From NCBI RefSeq assembly GCF_000327285.1, contig NZ_HE998569.1, positions 331,776-390,065 of the forward strand: a DNA stretch of 58,290 nt, written 5' to 3'. Source of the stretch: Holdemania massiliensis AP2 (GTDB taxonomy: Bacteria > Bacillota_I > Bacilli_A > Erysipelotrichales > Erysipelotrichaceae). The position numbers were made by a program, and so were the translations under genes. Under the pieces are notes generated by a model. The model did no database searches. It was not told where the DNA came from and saw only the letters and a list, made by a program, of their open reading frames with translations. This document shows, piece after piece, positions 44,340-52,570 of the stretch; positions within the stretch are counted from its first letter, which is position 1; each line of letters starts with the position of its first letter.

Positions 44340-44830
44340 GGATGATTTGTAAAGCCATTCCCCAGGACGCCTGGGGGCTGGCCAAGGTTCACTCGCTGAG
44401 CTGGCAGGCTGCCTATGTGGGATTGATCGATCCTGAATTCCTGAAAACCCGCACGCCTGAGCACAGCTATAACATTTTCAGTCAGAATGGCTGTGATTCC
44501 ATCTGGCTGGCGGAACAAGACGGTCAGATCATCGGATTTTGCCGAATCAGCGAGTCGGAAGAAGCGGGAGAAAAATGCGGCGAAATCGCAGCTTTGTACC
44601 TTCTTCCGCAATTTCAGCATCAGGGAATCGGCAGGCGGCTGATTGAGGCTGGGATAGAACAGCTGCGTCAGCACGGATACCCTAGGATTGTCTGCTGGGT
44701 TCTAAAATCCAATCAAAATGCCCGTCAATTTTATCAACGCTGCGGGTTTGTTGAAGATCCAGTCGGACAAACGATGATCATGGGTACACCGCAGACAATC
44801 CTGCGCTGTCATTTCGATATCAAATCTTGA
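44336..44830 (+). CDS. GNAT-family N-acetyltransferase
   Basis: A 164-residue GNAT protein with IAALYLLPQFQHQGIGRRLIEAG (the acetyl-CoA loop, QHQGIGRRL) and the C-terminal NQNARQFYQRCGF. It overlaps the DUF885 stop by four bases (ATGA), so it is translationally coupled. The substrate is not evident. Confidence 0.9.
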   Translation: MRMICKAIPQDAWGLAKVHSLSWQAAYVGLIDPEFLKTRTPEHSYNIFSQNGCDSIWLAEQDGQIIGFCRISESEEAGEKCGEIAALYLLPQFQHQGIGRRLIEAGIEQLRQHGYPRIVCWVLKSNQNARQFYQRCGFVEDPVGQTMIMGTPQTILRCHFDIKS

Positions 44831-44887
44831 TGCAAGGATTTCGGAAATAGAGTAAAATAAAAAAGAAAGAAAAGGAGCGAACAAACT

Positions 44888-45328
44888 ATGGGTTTAATTC
44901 AAGGTAAAATTACAATGGCTAACGGAGCAGAAATTCCATTTGAGCTGTATCCGGACGAAGCGCCGATCACCGTCGCTAACTTCGTTAAGCTGATTAAAGA
45001 AGGGTATTATAACGGTAAGACTTTCCATCGCGTCATTCCGCATTTTGTTTCCCAGGGCGGCTGTCCTTACGGCACGGGGGCAGGCGATTTAGGCTACACG
45101 ATTCCATGCGAAACAAAAAATAATCCGCATAAACATATTGCGGGAGCGCTGTCGATGGCTCATCGCGGCAAGGATACCGGCTGCTGTCAGTTCTTCATCT
45201 GTCACGATCCGCAGCCGCATCTGGACGGTGTTCATACGGTTTTTGGTCAGGTGACCGATAATCTTGGTGCTGTTCGGGCAATGCGCAATGGCGATGTCAT
45301 GACCAAAGTCGAAATTACTGAAGAATAG
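44888..45328 (+). CDS. Cyclophilin-type peptidyl-prolyl isomerase
   Basis: A 146-residue short cyclophilin with no signal peptide: [27 protein letters not shown] contains the active Arg, followed by [20 protein letters not shown] and [12 protein letters not shown]. It catalyses proline isomerisation in the cytosol. AAAAGGAGCG precedes the ATG. It follows the GNAT gene by 57 bases and ends with a strong terminator. Confidence 0.95.
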   Translation: MGLIQGKITMANGAEIPFELYPDEAPITVANFVKLIKEGYYNGKTFHRVIPHFVSQGGCPYGTGAGDLGYTIPCETKNNPHKHIAGALSMAHRGKDTGCCQFFICHDPQPHLDGVHTVFGQVTDNLGAVRAMRNGDVMTKVEITEE

Positions 45329-45343
45329 TTATTCTCAAACGAT

Positions 45344-45390
45344 ACTCTGCTTCTCCCAAAGCAATGGCAATGGGATGAGCAGAGTTTTTC
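45344..45390 (+). terminator. Terminator of the cyclophilin gene
   Basis: ACTCTGCT (45344-45351) pairs with AGCAGAGT (45378-45385), with inner TCCCA/TGGGA pairing, and then a T run. Confidence 0.85.
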
Positions 45391-45796
45391 TTTTGTCCAT
45401 GTTGGTTTTCTCATTCTTTCAGCAACGTATTCCTCATTTCCACGGTTAATTGAAAAACGCAGTTTAAAAAAGAATAAAAGTTTGGAAAATATTCAATAGA
45501 CAACGGCCTAATAATACTGGAAAATAGAGAGTGATAGATGTTGTAATTGATATTAATCAGAAATCCGTTGAGAACAGACAAAGTTTACAACTTTATTTTT
45601 CTCGGCAGTTTCTTCGTGATAAAAACTTATGAAATCCTTACTTATCGTTAATTATTCAACTCATTCTTTGACCTCTTTTTCAGCTATTCTTTCAGAATCA
45701 ATTACCTTGATGCAATCTATTCCCGAATATGGGAATAATTGGGAAATGACGTTGCTATCATAGAACCGCAAAAAACAAAAGAAAGGAAGCTGAATC
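45391..45796 (+). other. AT-rich leader of the XRE gene with palindrome
   Basis: Some 400 bases of low GC with no convincing gene. TATTCCCGAATATGGGAATA (45718-45737) is a 7-bp inverted repeat around GAATAT, and GGGAA recurs at 45741. TATCAT at 45756-45761 could be a -10. This is a plausible operator zone for the downstream regulator. Confidence 0.5.
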
Positions 45797-46060
45797 ATGG
45801 AATACGTCACATTAATCTCCAACCGAATCAAAGAACTATGCAAACAAAGAGGTAATATTTCATACTACAAATTATCAGAGATGTCTGGCGTCAGCACATC
45901 AACATTGGAAAACATCATCAAAGGACATACGAAAAATCCAGGAATTGCAACAATTCATCAATTAGCGCTGGGTTTCAATATGACCATTGCTGAATTCTGC
46001 GATTTTGAAGCTATGAATTTGTACGAATTCGTCGAAGAAGAAAACGAAGTCATGGGCTGA
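45797..46060 (+). CDS. Short XRE-family regulator
   Basis: An 87-residue protein that is little more than a Cro/C1-type helix-turn-helix (residues 7-68: KELCKQRGNISYYKLSEMSG, then VSTSTLENIIKGHTKNPGIATIHQLALGF) plus a short acidic tail. AAAGGAAG precedes the ATG. It converges on the signal peptidase gene. In Bacillus, SinR, also a small XRE protein, represses the sipW-tasA operon, so a regulatory link here is a reasonable but untested idea. Confidence 0.87.
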   Translation: MEYVTLISNRIKELCKQRGNISYYKLSEMSGVSTSTLENIIKGHTKNPGIATIHQLALGFNMTIAEFCDFEAMNLYEFVEEENEVMG

Positions 46061-46082
46061 CGCGTTTTCTTACTCCCATCTA

Positions 46083-47045
46083 TCAAAAAGGCAGTCTTTT
46101 TTCAGACTGCCCTTTGCTTTGCTTTTTTAACTTCCGATTGTTTTTCTTGATCGTTTTTTTCAGCCGTTTTTTCTCAAGCTCCGTCAACGGATAATCCAAG
46201 GAATAGAGATGCGCATCCTGATATTTGATCTTCTTGTCATACTTGACAATCGCCACCCATTTCAGTTTGTGATCCATCTTGGACTTCTTTGGCCGCAGAT
46301 ACAGCAAGGCGGTATCCAGAATCTCATATTTCTCATTCATGAAATCAATTCGGGCAATCGGCGTCTGCCACTGTCCCTGATAAACAACCAGACCCTTTAC
46401 CACCAGATATGAATTCTGAATCGTCGTACTGTCAAAAACAAACTCAGCCTGTTCAATCTCTTTCAGATCCCCTGTAAGCTTATCCGCATTTCGTTTTCCA
46501 ATCAATTCATTGCGGTCGATCAGCAGCTGCACGATCCAGGATAAGAGCAGAATCCCCACAACAATCAGAATCATGAACCAGGAATAAGGACTCTGGAAGA
46601 AGAATGCGATTTTTCCGAGAAAGGGGACATGCATCACGTAGATCCCGACGATATCCTGCCGATAGGTTTCATAATCATCCAGCCCTTCATAAGCGTAAGC
46701 TTGAGTGAAATACCGTAACCGACCATTATCCTGCATCTCTACTTTTGCAAGCGTATGGGTTAACACGATATCTTCGCCTAGTCGATTTGCATGAAAGGTG
46801 ATAATTGTACCCGGAACTAATTCTTCATCGGATTTAATACGTTTGGATAAAACTAAGGAATTAGTTGGAATTATTGGCTCCATACTCCCTGTTAAAACAG
46901 TATAGAATTGAAATCCAGTTAAATTGATCATCGTATCGGGGAAAAATAACATGCCCAAAATGTAACAAATTAAAACAGAAGAAAACAATCGGAATACCCA
47001 ATTTATGATCTTTGGTTTTATTCTCCACTTTTTCTTAGTCTCCAT
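46083..47045 (-). CDS. sipW: SipW-type signal peptidase I
   Basis: A 320-residue membrane signal peptidase of the S26B (ER/archaeal-like) type. After an N-terminal helix, the catalytic Ser is S54 in LTGSMEP. The general base is His, H97 in VLTHTL, not the Lys of ordinary bacterial enzymes. A second membrane helix is at about 155-175. The last 140 residues are a cytoplasmic or exposed domain ending in a Lys-rich tail, longer than in Bacillus SipW. It lies downstream of its probable substrate, separated by a terminator, and so may be expressed less. Confidence 0.9.
   Translation of the reverse strand: METKKKWRIKPKIINWVFRLFSSVLICYILGMLFFPDTMINLTGFQFYTVLTGSMEPIIPTNSLVLSKRIKSDEELVPGTIITFHANRLGEDIVLTHTLAKVEMQDNGRLRYFTQAYAYEGLDDYETYRQDIVGIYVMHVPFLGKIAFFFQSPYSWFMILIVVGILLLSWIVQLLIDRNELIGKRNADKLTGDLKEIEQAEFVFDSTTIQNSYLVVKGLVVYQGQWQTPIARIDFMNEKYEILDTALLYLRPKKSKMDHKLKWVAIVKYDKKIKYQDAHLYSLDYPLTELEKKRLKKTIKKNNRKLKKQSKGQSEKRLPF
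46088..46113. terminator. Bidirectional terminator
   Basis: GGCAGTCT (46090-46097) and AGACTGCC (46104-46111) pair, flanked by AAAAA and CTTT. The longer T run is on the minus strand, where it lies just at the end of the signal peptidase gene. Confidence 0.7.
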
Positions 47046-47107
47046 GTTCTCATCCCCGCAGTTATTTCTATTTTATCAGTTATTGCTTTGTAGTTAAAGA
47101 TTCTTTT

Positions 47108-47135
47108 AAAAAAGCCATCATCGGATGGCTTTTTT
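47108..47135 (-). terminator. Strong terminator between substrate and peptidase genes
   Basis: AAAAAAGCCATC (47108-47119) and GATGGCTTTTTT (47124-47135) form a 12-bp perfect stem with a four-base loop. It follows the TasA-like stop by 6 bases and precedes sipW on the minus strand. Confidence 0.88.
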
Positions 47136-47141
47136 AAATAC

Positions 47142-47639
47142 TTAACTATTAGGAACTAACTTTGCAGTTACGGATACGTCTAATTTTGTTGTACCGTCAG
47201 CATAAACTTTTGCATCATCAGTAGGTGTAACCTTAACACTGAAATTTTCAAGACTACCAGTAGGGGCAGTATTAGAAGCTGATGTTATTTCGGTGCCACT
47301 CTCATTAACAACCGTTGCTGTTACACTTGTTACAGGTGTTTCACCACTTTTTACACTTGCATCAAATTCCCAATGAACACTTCCCTTTTTATCTGCAGGA
47401 ATCTCTTGAGCTTGTACTTGGATTGGCACTGTGTAAACAGGAGCAGTCTCTCCTAAATCTGATGAAGTTGTAAACTCTGCATCATTAGCAATGGTCGCTG
47501 TAACCGTTACTGGTTTTCTTAATGTTACTTTTGCAACGGTTGGATCCGAACTCAACTTATCCCATGCTGCATAAGACCCTGTTGTAGCGGCGACGATGGC
47601 GGCGCCGGTTAATAAACCAAGAATTGTTTTTTTGTTCAT
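47142..47639 (-). CDS. SipW-dependent secreted protein (TasA/CalY-type)
   Basis: A 165-residue secreted protein. The N-terminus MNKKTILGLLTGAAIVAATTGSYAAW, split at 13, is the signal typical of SipW substrates, with cleavage expected near residue 24-25 before AWDKLSSD. The mature part is Thr/Val/Ser-rich with beta-sandwich-like strands (KVTLRKPVTVTATI, GSLENFSVKVTP). Relatives form biofilm fibres (TasA) or are exported as camelysin-like proteins. Sequence past the signal is too divergent to tell. The start at 47639 follows GAGGAGG; an earlier ATG runs through the ribosome site. Confidence 0.8.
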   Translation of the reverse strand: MNKKTILGLLTGAAIVAATTGSYAAWDKLSSDPTVAKVTLRKPVTVTATIANDAEFTTSSDLGETAPVYTVPIQVQAQEIPADKKGSVHWEFDASVKSGETPVTSVTATVVNESGTEITSASNTAPTGSLENFSVKVTPTDDAKVYADGTTKLDVSVTAKLVPNS

Positions 47640-47737
47640 TATAATATTCCTCCTCATAATAATCAGTATATTATGTCCACGCTTTCATTATAGGGGGAAA
47701 TGTCGATTTTGGGTAATGCCAATAAAGTATAACCTGG

Positions 47738-48670
47738 TTATGCTTTTGCTGGAATGGACTGATTCAGCGGGGCGAGGAATAGGTTCAGGAATAAACGGGC
47801 TTCATCAGATAAGGTCTGCCGCTGACGATGCAGCCAAACCAGATGACGCTGAATATGACCATCTTCCAGACGAATGCTGGCAATTCCGCCCTTTTTGAGA
47901 TCTTCAATCTGCCAGCGGTTGCCGAACATGAAGGCATCGCTGTGTTTCAGCAAGTTGATGATCGTATGATAGTTGTTGACCGTGATGATCCGTTTGAATT
48001 GAGAAAGCTCGGTATCACCGATCTTGACGGTATAATTAAGGCGGGTGAAGAAGTCTTCCGGAGTATGCAGATAGATCATCGACAACAACGAAGAAGCTTT
48101 CACGGTGTCCGCTTGGGCTAACGCATGCTTTTGCGATAAATGAACATAAACTGAACCTTTGTCAATGACATGCATTTCCAGCTCATGAATCTTACAAACT
48201 CTTTGCAATGTTCGATACTGGACGGTGTTCAAGGCCAGAATTGCAATTTCTGAGGCCTGACTGCGCACATTGTTGATCGCTTCTTCAATGCCCGTTTCCC
48301 GAATATCGATAAATGAATGATCGCTGTTCACAGAAGAAAAATACTTTTGGATAATCGAATCCTGAAGCAGGATCATCGCGGTGGAAACACGCAGCCGGGT
48401 TTCGATGCAGGAACCAAATGTTTTCTTCAGCCGTTCAATTTCCTCAAACTGGGAAAGAATGCTGCGGGCATAATAATACAGGTTCTGGCCTACGGTCGTT
48501 ATTTCAATTCCGTGATTATTGCGGATTAACAACTGGACACCCAATTCTTTTTCCAGCGCCTTGACTGTGCGCGTGAGGACAGGCTGGCTGATGTAAAGCA
48601 GCTCCGCAGCCTTATTGATACTTTTTTGATCGACGATCGCTACATAATAAGACAATGCTTTTACATCCAT
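47738..48670 (-). CDS. LysR-family transcriptional regulator
   Basis: A 310-residue LysR protein with a winged helix (YYVAIVDQKSINKAAELLYISQPVLTRTVKALE over 8-40) and an effector domain. It is on the same strand as the TasA-like gene, 98 bases upstream of it, and divergent from the YitT gene. Which of these it regulates is not clear. Confidence 0.9.
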   Translation of the reverse strand: MDVKALSYYVAIVDQKSINKAAELLYISQPVLTRTVKALEKELGVQLLIRNNHGIEITTVGQNLYYYARSILSQFEEIERLKKTFGSCIETRLRVSTAMILLQDSIIQKYFSSVNSDHSFIDIRETGIEEAINNVRSQASEIAILALNTVQYRTLQRVCKIHELEMHVIDKGSVYVHLSQKHALAQADTVKASSLLSMIYLHTPEDFFTRLNYTVKIGDTELSQFKRIITVNNYHTIINLLKHSDAFMFGNRWQIEDLKKGGIASIRLEDGHIQRHLVWLHRQRQTLSDEARLFLNLFLAPLNQSIPAKA

Positions 48671-48849
48671 AAGAAAACCTCTTTCCTCTTCCTTTTTATC
48701 ATATCATAAAATTGATAAGCCGGTTAGAAAATTGTCCTGATTTGAACAATCAAAAAAGCTTTGATGAAATCGTACAAAATAGACTGGAAGAAACGCCGGG
48801 GTTCATATAAAATAGGAGAGGTTCTATTATCCAATAGGAGGATCAGGCC

Positions 48850-49719
48850 ATGAAGCGTCACTCGCAAGTTTATGAATATTTGATGATTATTATCGGTTCC
48901 GCCTTGTTTGCGGCCTCAATTAATTTGTTTGTCGTTCCCGTGAACCTTTATAACGGAGGCATTGTCGGTTTGGCTCAGATCATCCGAACGGTGCTGACCA
49001 GTCGGCTGAATCTGAACTTTAATTTTGATATCGCCGGCGTGATTAACTTTCTGTTCAACATTCCGCTGTTTATTCTGGCCTACCGTTCGCTCAGCCGGAA
49101 ATTCTTTCTCGGTACGCTGCTTTCGCTGATCACGCAGACGATCTGTTTCTCACTGATTCCGATTCCGGTGGTGCCGATTCTGGAAGATGTGCTGGCTTCG
49201 CTCATCATCGGAGCGATCGTCGGGGCGCTGGGCGTGGGGATGACACTGGTTCATGGCGCTAGCGGCGGAGGCACGGATATCTTAGGCGTATATGCGGCGC
49301 TGCATTGGAAATCGTTCAGTGTCGGCAAGCTTCAGCTGGCGTTTAATGCTTTGATCTATTGTCTGTGCGCGTTCTTGTTTGATCTGCCGATTGCGATTTA
49401 CAGTATTATCTATGCGGCGGTCTATTCGTTTGTGCTGGATAAAGTTCATCTGCAGAATATTGAAATGAGCTTGATGATCTTCACGAAAAATCCGGAGATT
49501 AAAACTAAGATATTAAAGGATTTTGTACGCGGCGTGACGTACTGGAAAGGTTTGGGCGCCTATACGCAGACTGAAACCGAGGTGCTGGTCACGATTGTAT
49601 CCAAGGATGAAGTCAATGAACTGCGGCGGATGATTACGCAGATGGATCCCAAAGCATTCATCATCGTCAATGAAGGTTTGCAGATTACAGGCAATTTCAT
49701 CAAGCGTCTGGTTGAATAG
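48850..49719 (+). CDS. YitT family membrane protein (DUF161/DUF2179)
   Basis: A 289-residue protein with five to six membrane segments (SALFAASINLFVVPVNLYNGGIVGLAQI at the start, GASGGGTDILGVY in the middle) and a C-terminal DUF2179 domain at about 205-285 (VTYWKGLGAYTQTETEVLVTIVSKDE). The family is widespread in Bacillota and is thought to be a transporter; its substrate is not established. AGGAGG precedes the ATG. Confidence 0.9.
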   Translation: MKRHSQVYEYLMIIIGSALFAASINLFVVPVNLYNGGIVGLAQIIRTVLTSRLNLNFNFDIAGVINFLFNIPLFILAYRSLSRKFFLGTLLSLITQTICFSLIPIPVVPILEDVLASLIIGAIVGALGVGMTLVHGASGGGTDILGVYAALHWKSFSVGKLQLAFNALIYCLCAFLFDLPIAIYSIIYAAVYSFVLDKVHLQNIEMSLMIFTKNPEIKTKILKDFVRGVTYWKGLGAYTQTETEVLVTIVSKDEVNELRRMITQMDPKAFIIVNEGLQITGNFIKRLVE

Positions 49720-49750
49720 GGAAAGGTCAAAATTTGAACGAAAAGGAAAG

Positions 49751-49772
49751 AATTCGACAAAACTTGTCAGAA
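49751..49772. promoter_or_regulatory. Inverted repeat ahead of small gene
   Basis: ATTCGACAA (49751-49759) and TTGTCAGAAT (49763-49772) pair with a one-base bulge. The repeat lies about 60 bases upstream of the 52-residue gene and could be an operator or a weak terminator of yitT. Confidence 0.45.
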
Positions 49773-49827
49773 TTCCGCTATATTCAAAGTGAACCTTTCA
49801 TGTTAAAATAGAAACGAGGTGTTAGAT

Positions 49828-49986
49828 ATGAAAATTGAGTTTAAACAGTTGAATGAACTCGCGCAGAAAAAGGCAGAGAAACTGTTAAAGGAAATCAGCT
49901 TAACGGTGAAAGATGTTGATTTTGATGTAACAGGCGCAGATATTACGATGATCGTCAAAACGACACAGGAAGTTATTCATCTTTAA
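49828..49986 (+). CDS. Small protein of 52 residues
   Basis: ATG at 49828 follows ACGAGGTGT with good spacing and the frame runs to TAA at 49984. The product begins MKIEFKQLNELAQKKAEKLL and ends in KTTQEVIHL. It reads as a helix and two strands, with no signal or membrane segment. I do not recognise the family. The stop codon lies one base before the first arm of a terminator hairpin. Confidence 0.6.
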   Translation: MKIEFKQLNELAQKKAEKLLKEISLTVKDVDFDVTGADITMIVKTTQEVIHL

Positions 49987-50012
49987 ATCACTGGGTTTCC
50001 TGGTGATTTTTT
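49985..50012 (+). terminator. Terminator hairpin overlapping the TVP38 gene leader
   Basis: AAATCACTGGG (49985-49995) pairs with CCTGGTGATTT (49999-50009) over 11 positions, two of them wobble, with a three-base loop. The T run is 50007-50012 and the next ATG is at 50017. Confidence 0.7.
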
Positions 50013-50016
50013 CTTT

Positions 50017-50691
50017 ATGAGAAAGCAGCGAAAGTGGAACCGGCTGCAGATGATTTCGGCAGCGGCGGGCGTGCTTTTGATCGTGCTGGCGGTCGTCGAT
50101 TTTCTTCCGGCTGTGAACCAGTTATTAAAAAGCGGCGACGAACAAGCCATTCGACAATATTTTGAGGCATTGGGAATCAACGGCGTCCTGTTTTTAATTC
50201 TGCTTCAGGCGGTGCAGGTCATGACTTCCCTGATTCCGGCGCTGTCGCTGCAGGCGGCCGCCGGGGCAAGCTATGGCCCTTTGATCGGGACTGCTGTGAT
50301 TTTGATTGGAATGGTGCTGGGCAACGGCATTGTCTATTTGTTTGCGGAAAGACTGCTGGATCAGCTCTCACCGCAGTCGCGAATCGCTCAGATGCTGGAT
50401 CGCTTTCATCACTGGCTGGCAGGAAAAAACAAAGAACTGTATTGTTTTGTGATGTTTCTGCTGCCGATTCTGCCGAATTTAGTGAAGCCTTATCTGGCGG
50501 CTGTTTCTGATATTCGCCGGCCGGTTTTTCTGTTTACCTGCACGGTGGGTTCGATTATTCCGGTTCTGGCTGGTACGCTGATCGGTAATTTTTTGATTGA
50601 AGGACGAATGCGGGAAGCGGTCATCGTGGCGGTGGTAGCGGTCATTGCCGCCGTGGGAGCGATGCTGTGGCAGAAACACCACTCTTCATAA
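50017..50691 (+). CDS. TVP38/TMEM64 family membrane protein
   Basis: A 224-residue membrane protein of the SNARE-associated/DedA-like group: ISLIPALSLQAAAGASYGPLIGTAVILIGMVLGNGIVY is the conserved glycine-rich region, here at about 70-108. About six hydrophobic segments are present, the last at 185-215. Family members act in lipid scrambling or membrane homeostasis. The only ribosome-site candidate, GGTGAT, is inside the upstream terminator stem. A second ATG at 50050 has weak GGAACC. The true start is uncertain. Confidence 0.83.
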   Translation: MRKQRKWNRLQMISAAAGVLLIVLAVVDFLPAVNQLLKSGDEQAIRQYFEALGINGVLFLILLQAVQVMTSLIPALSLQAAAGASYGPLIGTAVILIGMVLGNGIVYLFAERLLDQLSPQSRIAQMLDRFHHWLAGKNKELYCFVMFLLPILPNLVKPYLAAVSDIRRPVFLFTCTVGSIIPVLAGTLIGNFLIEGRMREAVIVAVVAVIAAVGAMLWQKHHSS

Positions 50692-50742
50692 GGCCGGGCA
50701 GGGCGGCGCTGAGTCCTTTGCTTTCACCGTTAAGCTATTTTG

Positions 50743-50793
50743 ACAATCCGATCGGATTGTTCGCTTTTCTTTCATTGCCAATTTGTGTATAAT
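50743..50793 (+). promoter_or_regulatory. Perfect palindrome and -10 box ahead of HAD gene
   Basis: ACAATCCGATCGGATTGT (50743-50760) is a perfect 18-bp palindrome followed by TTCGCTTTTCTTTC, so it may end the TVP38 transcript. TATAAT at 50788-50793 is a -10 for the next gene. The core TCCGATCGGA resembles the WYL-gene palindrome at 3648-3665. Confidence 0.55.
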
Positions 50794-50819
50794 GAAACCA
50801 TTGTGAAAGGAATCTCACT

Positions 50820-51521
50820 ATGAAAAAAACGTTATTATTTGATTTGGACGGCACGCTGCTGCCGATGGATCAGGATCAATTTGTCCAGAGTTACTTTTCC
50901 CGGCTGGCAAAGAAAATGGCAGACAGGATTGACCCTAAGCAGTTAGTCGATACGATTTGGAAGGGCACCGGCGCGATGATTATGAACGATGGCCGGGCGA
51001 CCAACGAACAGGTGTTCTGGCAGGTGTTTGACAAATTAACAGGTCTGCACCATGAAACGCTGGAAGAAGAATTTTTCGATTATTATAAAAACGAGTTTAA
51101 TGAAGCAGTGGAAGCCTGCGCGCCGACGCCGCTGGCCAATGAAATTGTCCGCGCTTTGAAGGCGAAAGGATATACGCTGGTGCTGGCGACCAATCCGATC
51201 TTTCCGCGGGTTGCGACAGAGAACCGAATTCGTTGGGCAGGATTGGACCAAAATGATTTTGCCTGGATCACAACCTTTGAGAGCTGCCGCTATTGCAAGC
51301 CGAATCCGAAATACTATGAGGAGATCCTGAACCGCCTGCAGCTGGATCCAAAGCAGTGCGTGATGATCGGCAATGACGTCAAAGAAGACATGACGGCCCG
51401 TTCGCTGGGGATGGAAGGCTGGCTGATTACCGACTGTCTGCTGAACACGGAAAAGCTGCCGGTGGAATGTGAGTTTGAAGGAACACTGGCTGAGCTGCTT
51501 AAGAAAATTGAAACACTGTAA
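50820..51521 (+). CDS. HAD-superfamily hydrolase
   Basis: A 233-residue HAD hydrolase (FDLDGTLLPMD near the start, ATNPIFPR in the middle, then KPNPKYYEEIL and IGNDVKEDM at the end). The four motifs are complete, so it is likely an active phosphatase with an unknown small-molecule substrate. GAAAGGAAT precedes the ATG. It is distinct from the Cof-type gene at 38877. Confidence 0.87.
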   Translation: MKKTLLFDLDGTLLPMDQDQFVQSYFSRLAKKMADRIDPKQLVDTIWKGTGAMIMNDGRATNEQVFWQVFDKLTGLHHETLEEEFFDYYKNEFNEAVEACAPTPLANEIVRALKAKGYTLVLATNPIFPRVATENRIRWAGLDQNDFAWITTFESCRYCKPNPKYYEEILNRLQLDPKQCVMIGNDVKEDMTARSLGMEGWLITDCLLNTEKLPVECEFEGTLAELLKKIETL

Positions 51522-51537
51522 AAAAGAATCGAAAAAG

Positions 51538-51577
51538 AAAAAGTCTAAAACAGGCGAAGCTGCCGTTCAGACTTTTT
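51538..51577. terminator. Bidirectional terminator
   Basis: AAAAAGTCT (51538-51546) and AGACTTTTT (51569-51577) pair around a loop with internal pairing. The left arm touches the stop of the DUF1848 gene; T runs occur on both strands. Confidence 0.7.
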
Positions 51578-52465
51578 TTTCGTAACGATTTGATCATCCG
51601 GCTGCAGATGACCGATCAACAAAGACGATTCGGGATCATGTTGTGCCATCCGTGAGGTAATCTGCGCTTCGTCAAAATTGGCGTAGCAATAACGGCAATG
51701 ATGCGCGCAGCAGTTGTATTCACCCAGATCTGTTACCTGCAGGCAATGGCAATGCGGGCGGGCCTGAGTCAGGGGATAATCCAATTTTCGCCCGGTCAAC
51801 ACTTCCAGCCAAGCCGCGTCCATACAGCTGCGGTTGACGATTCCGGCTCTTTGAAGATCAAGATCTTCGGCACAGAGCTGCAGCTGCATGCCGTATTGTT
51901 TGCCGATCTGCGCCAGCTGCGGCGCTAATTGCCGAAAGCGGTCAAGGGAATCCGGCAGCCAGTTCAGCTCACGCTGATGCCGGCGGGTATTCTTATAAAG
52001 ATCCAGATGACTGAGGATCACCTGTGTGCAGGCCCCGCTTAGCTGTCTGCAGCAGCGCTCAAAGGCCCGCAGGTGAAACACTTCGTCATACCGCGGGGAG
52101 AAGAAGATCGGATCATACCGCAGGATCATGTGCGAAGAACCCAGCCGGTCCGCCAGCTTGCGGAAGCTGTCCAGGACGATCCGTTTGTCGGGAAGTCCCG
52201 GTTCAATTTCCGGCCCGTAGGGCGTGACTGTAACCTGAAAACCCACCGCATATTCGCGGAAGACATCCATCTTATCCAGCATTGGAGTCGGATTTTTCGT
52301 GATGAAAATCACCGCATCCACTTGACTTGGCGAACAATCCAGCCGCAGGATCTGATGCGGGACAAAGGGGTTGCGGACATCGACAAGGCCCGCCTGAAAC
52401 CGCCGGCAAAGCCAGTCGCTGTAAAAGGCACAAAGATCGGTACGCTGGGAACAACAAAGAATCAT
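51545..52465 (-). CDS. DUF1848 family protein
   Basis: A 306-residue DUF1848 protein. Typical parts are RNPFVPHQILRLDCSPSQVD, an IFITKNPTPML strand, RYDPIFF and, near the C-terminus, the cysteine cluster CCAHHCRYCYANF, which suggests an iron-sulfur or metal site related to the radical SAM fold. The function is not established. AAGGAGGTGGG precedes the ATG. Confidence 0.85.
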   Translation of the reverse strand: MILCCSQRTDLCAFYSDWLCRRFQAGLVDVRNPFVPHQILRLDCSPSQVDAVIFITKNPTPMLDKMDVFREYAVGFQVTVTPYGPEIEPGLPDKRIVLDSFRKLADRLGSSHMILRYDPIFFSPRYDEVFHLRAFERCCRQLSGACTQVILSHLDLYKNTRRHQRELNWLPDSLDRFRQLAPQLAQIGKQYGMQLQLCAEDLDLQRAGIVNRSCMDAAWLEVLTGRKLDYPLTQARPHCHCLQVTDLGEYNCCAHHCRYCYANFDEAQITSRMAQHDPESSLLIGHLQPDDQIVTKKKSERQLRLF

Positions 52466-52511
52466 TTATCCCACCTCCTTGATCTGCTTGAAAATATAGC
52501 ACAACCACCGC

Positions 52512-52535
52512 AAAAAAGGCAGTCCTTTGACTGCC
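52512..52535 (-). terminator. Terminator of mgtE
   Basis: GGCAGTC (52518-52524) and GACTGCC (52529-52535) pair with a four-base loop. On the minus strand six Ts follow. Confidence 0.82.
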
Positions 52536-52570
52536 GCTGAATTTGAAATCATCGGAAAGCTGCGCTTGGA

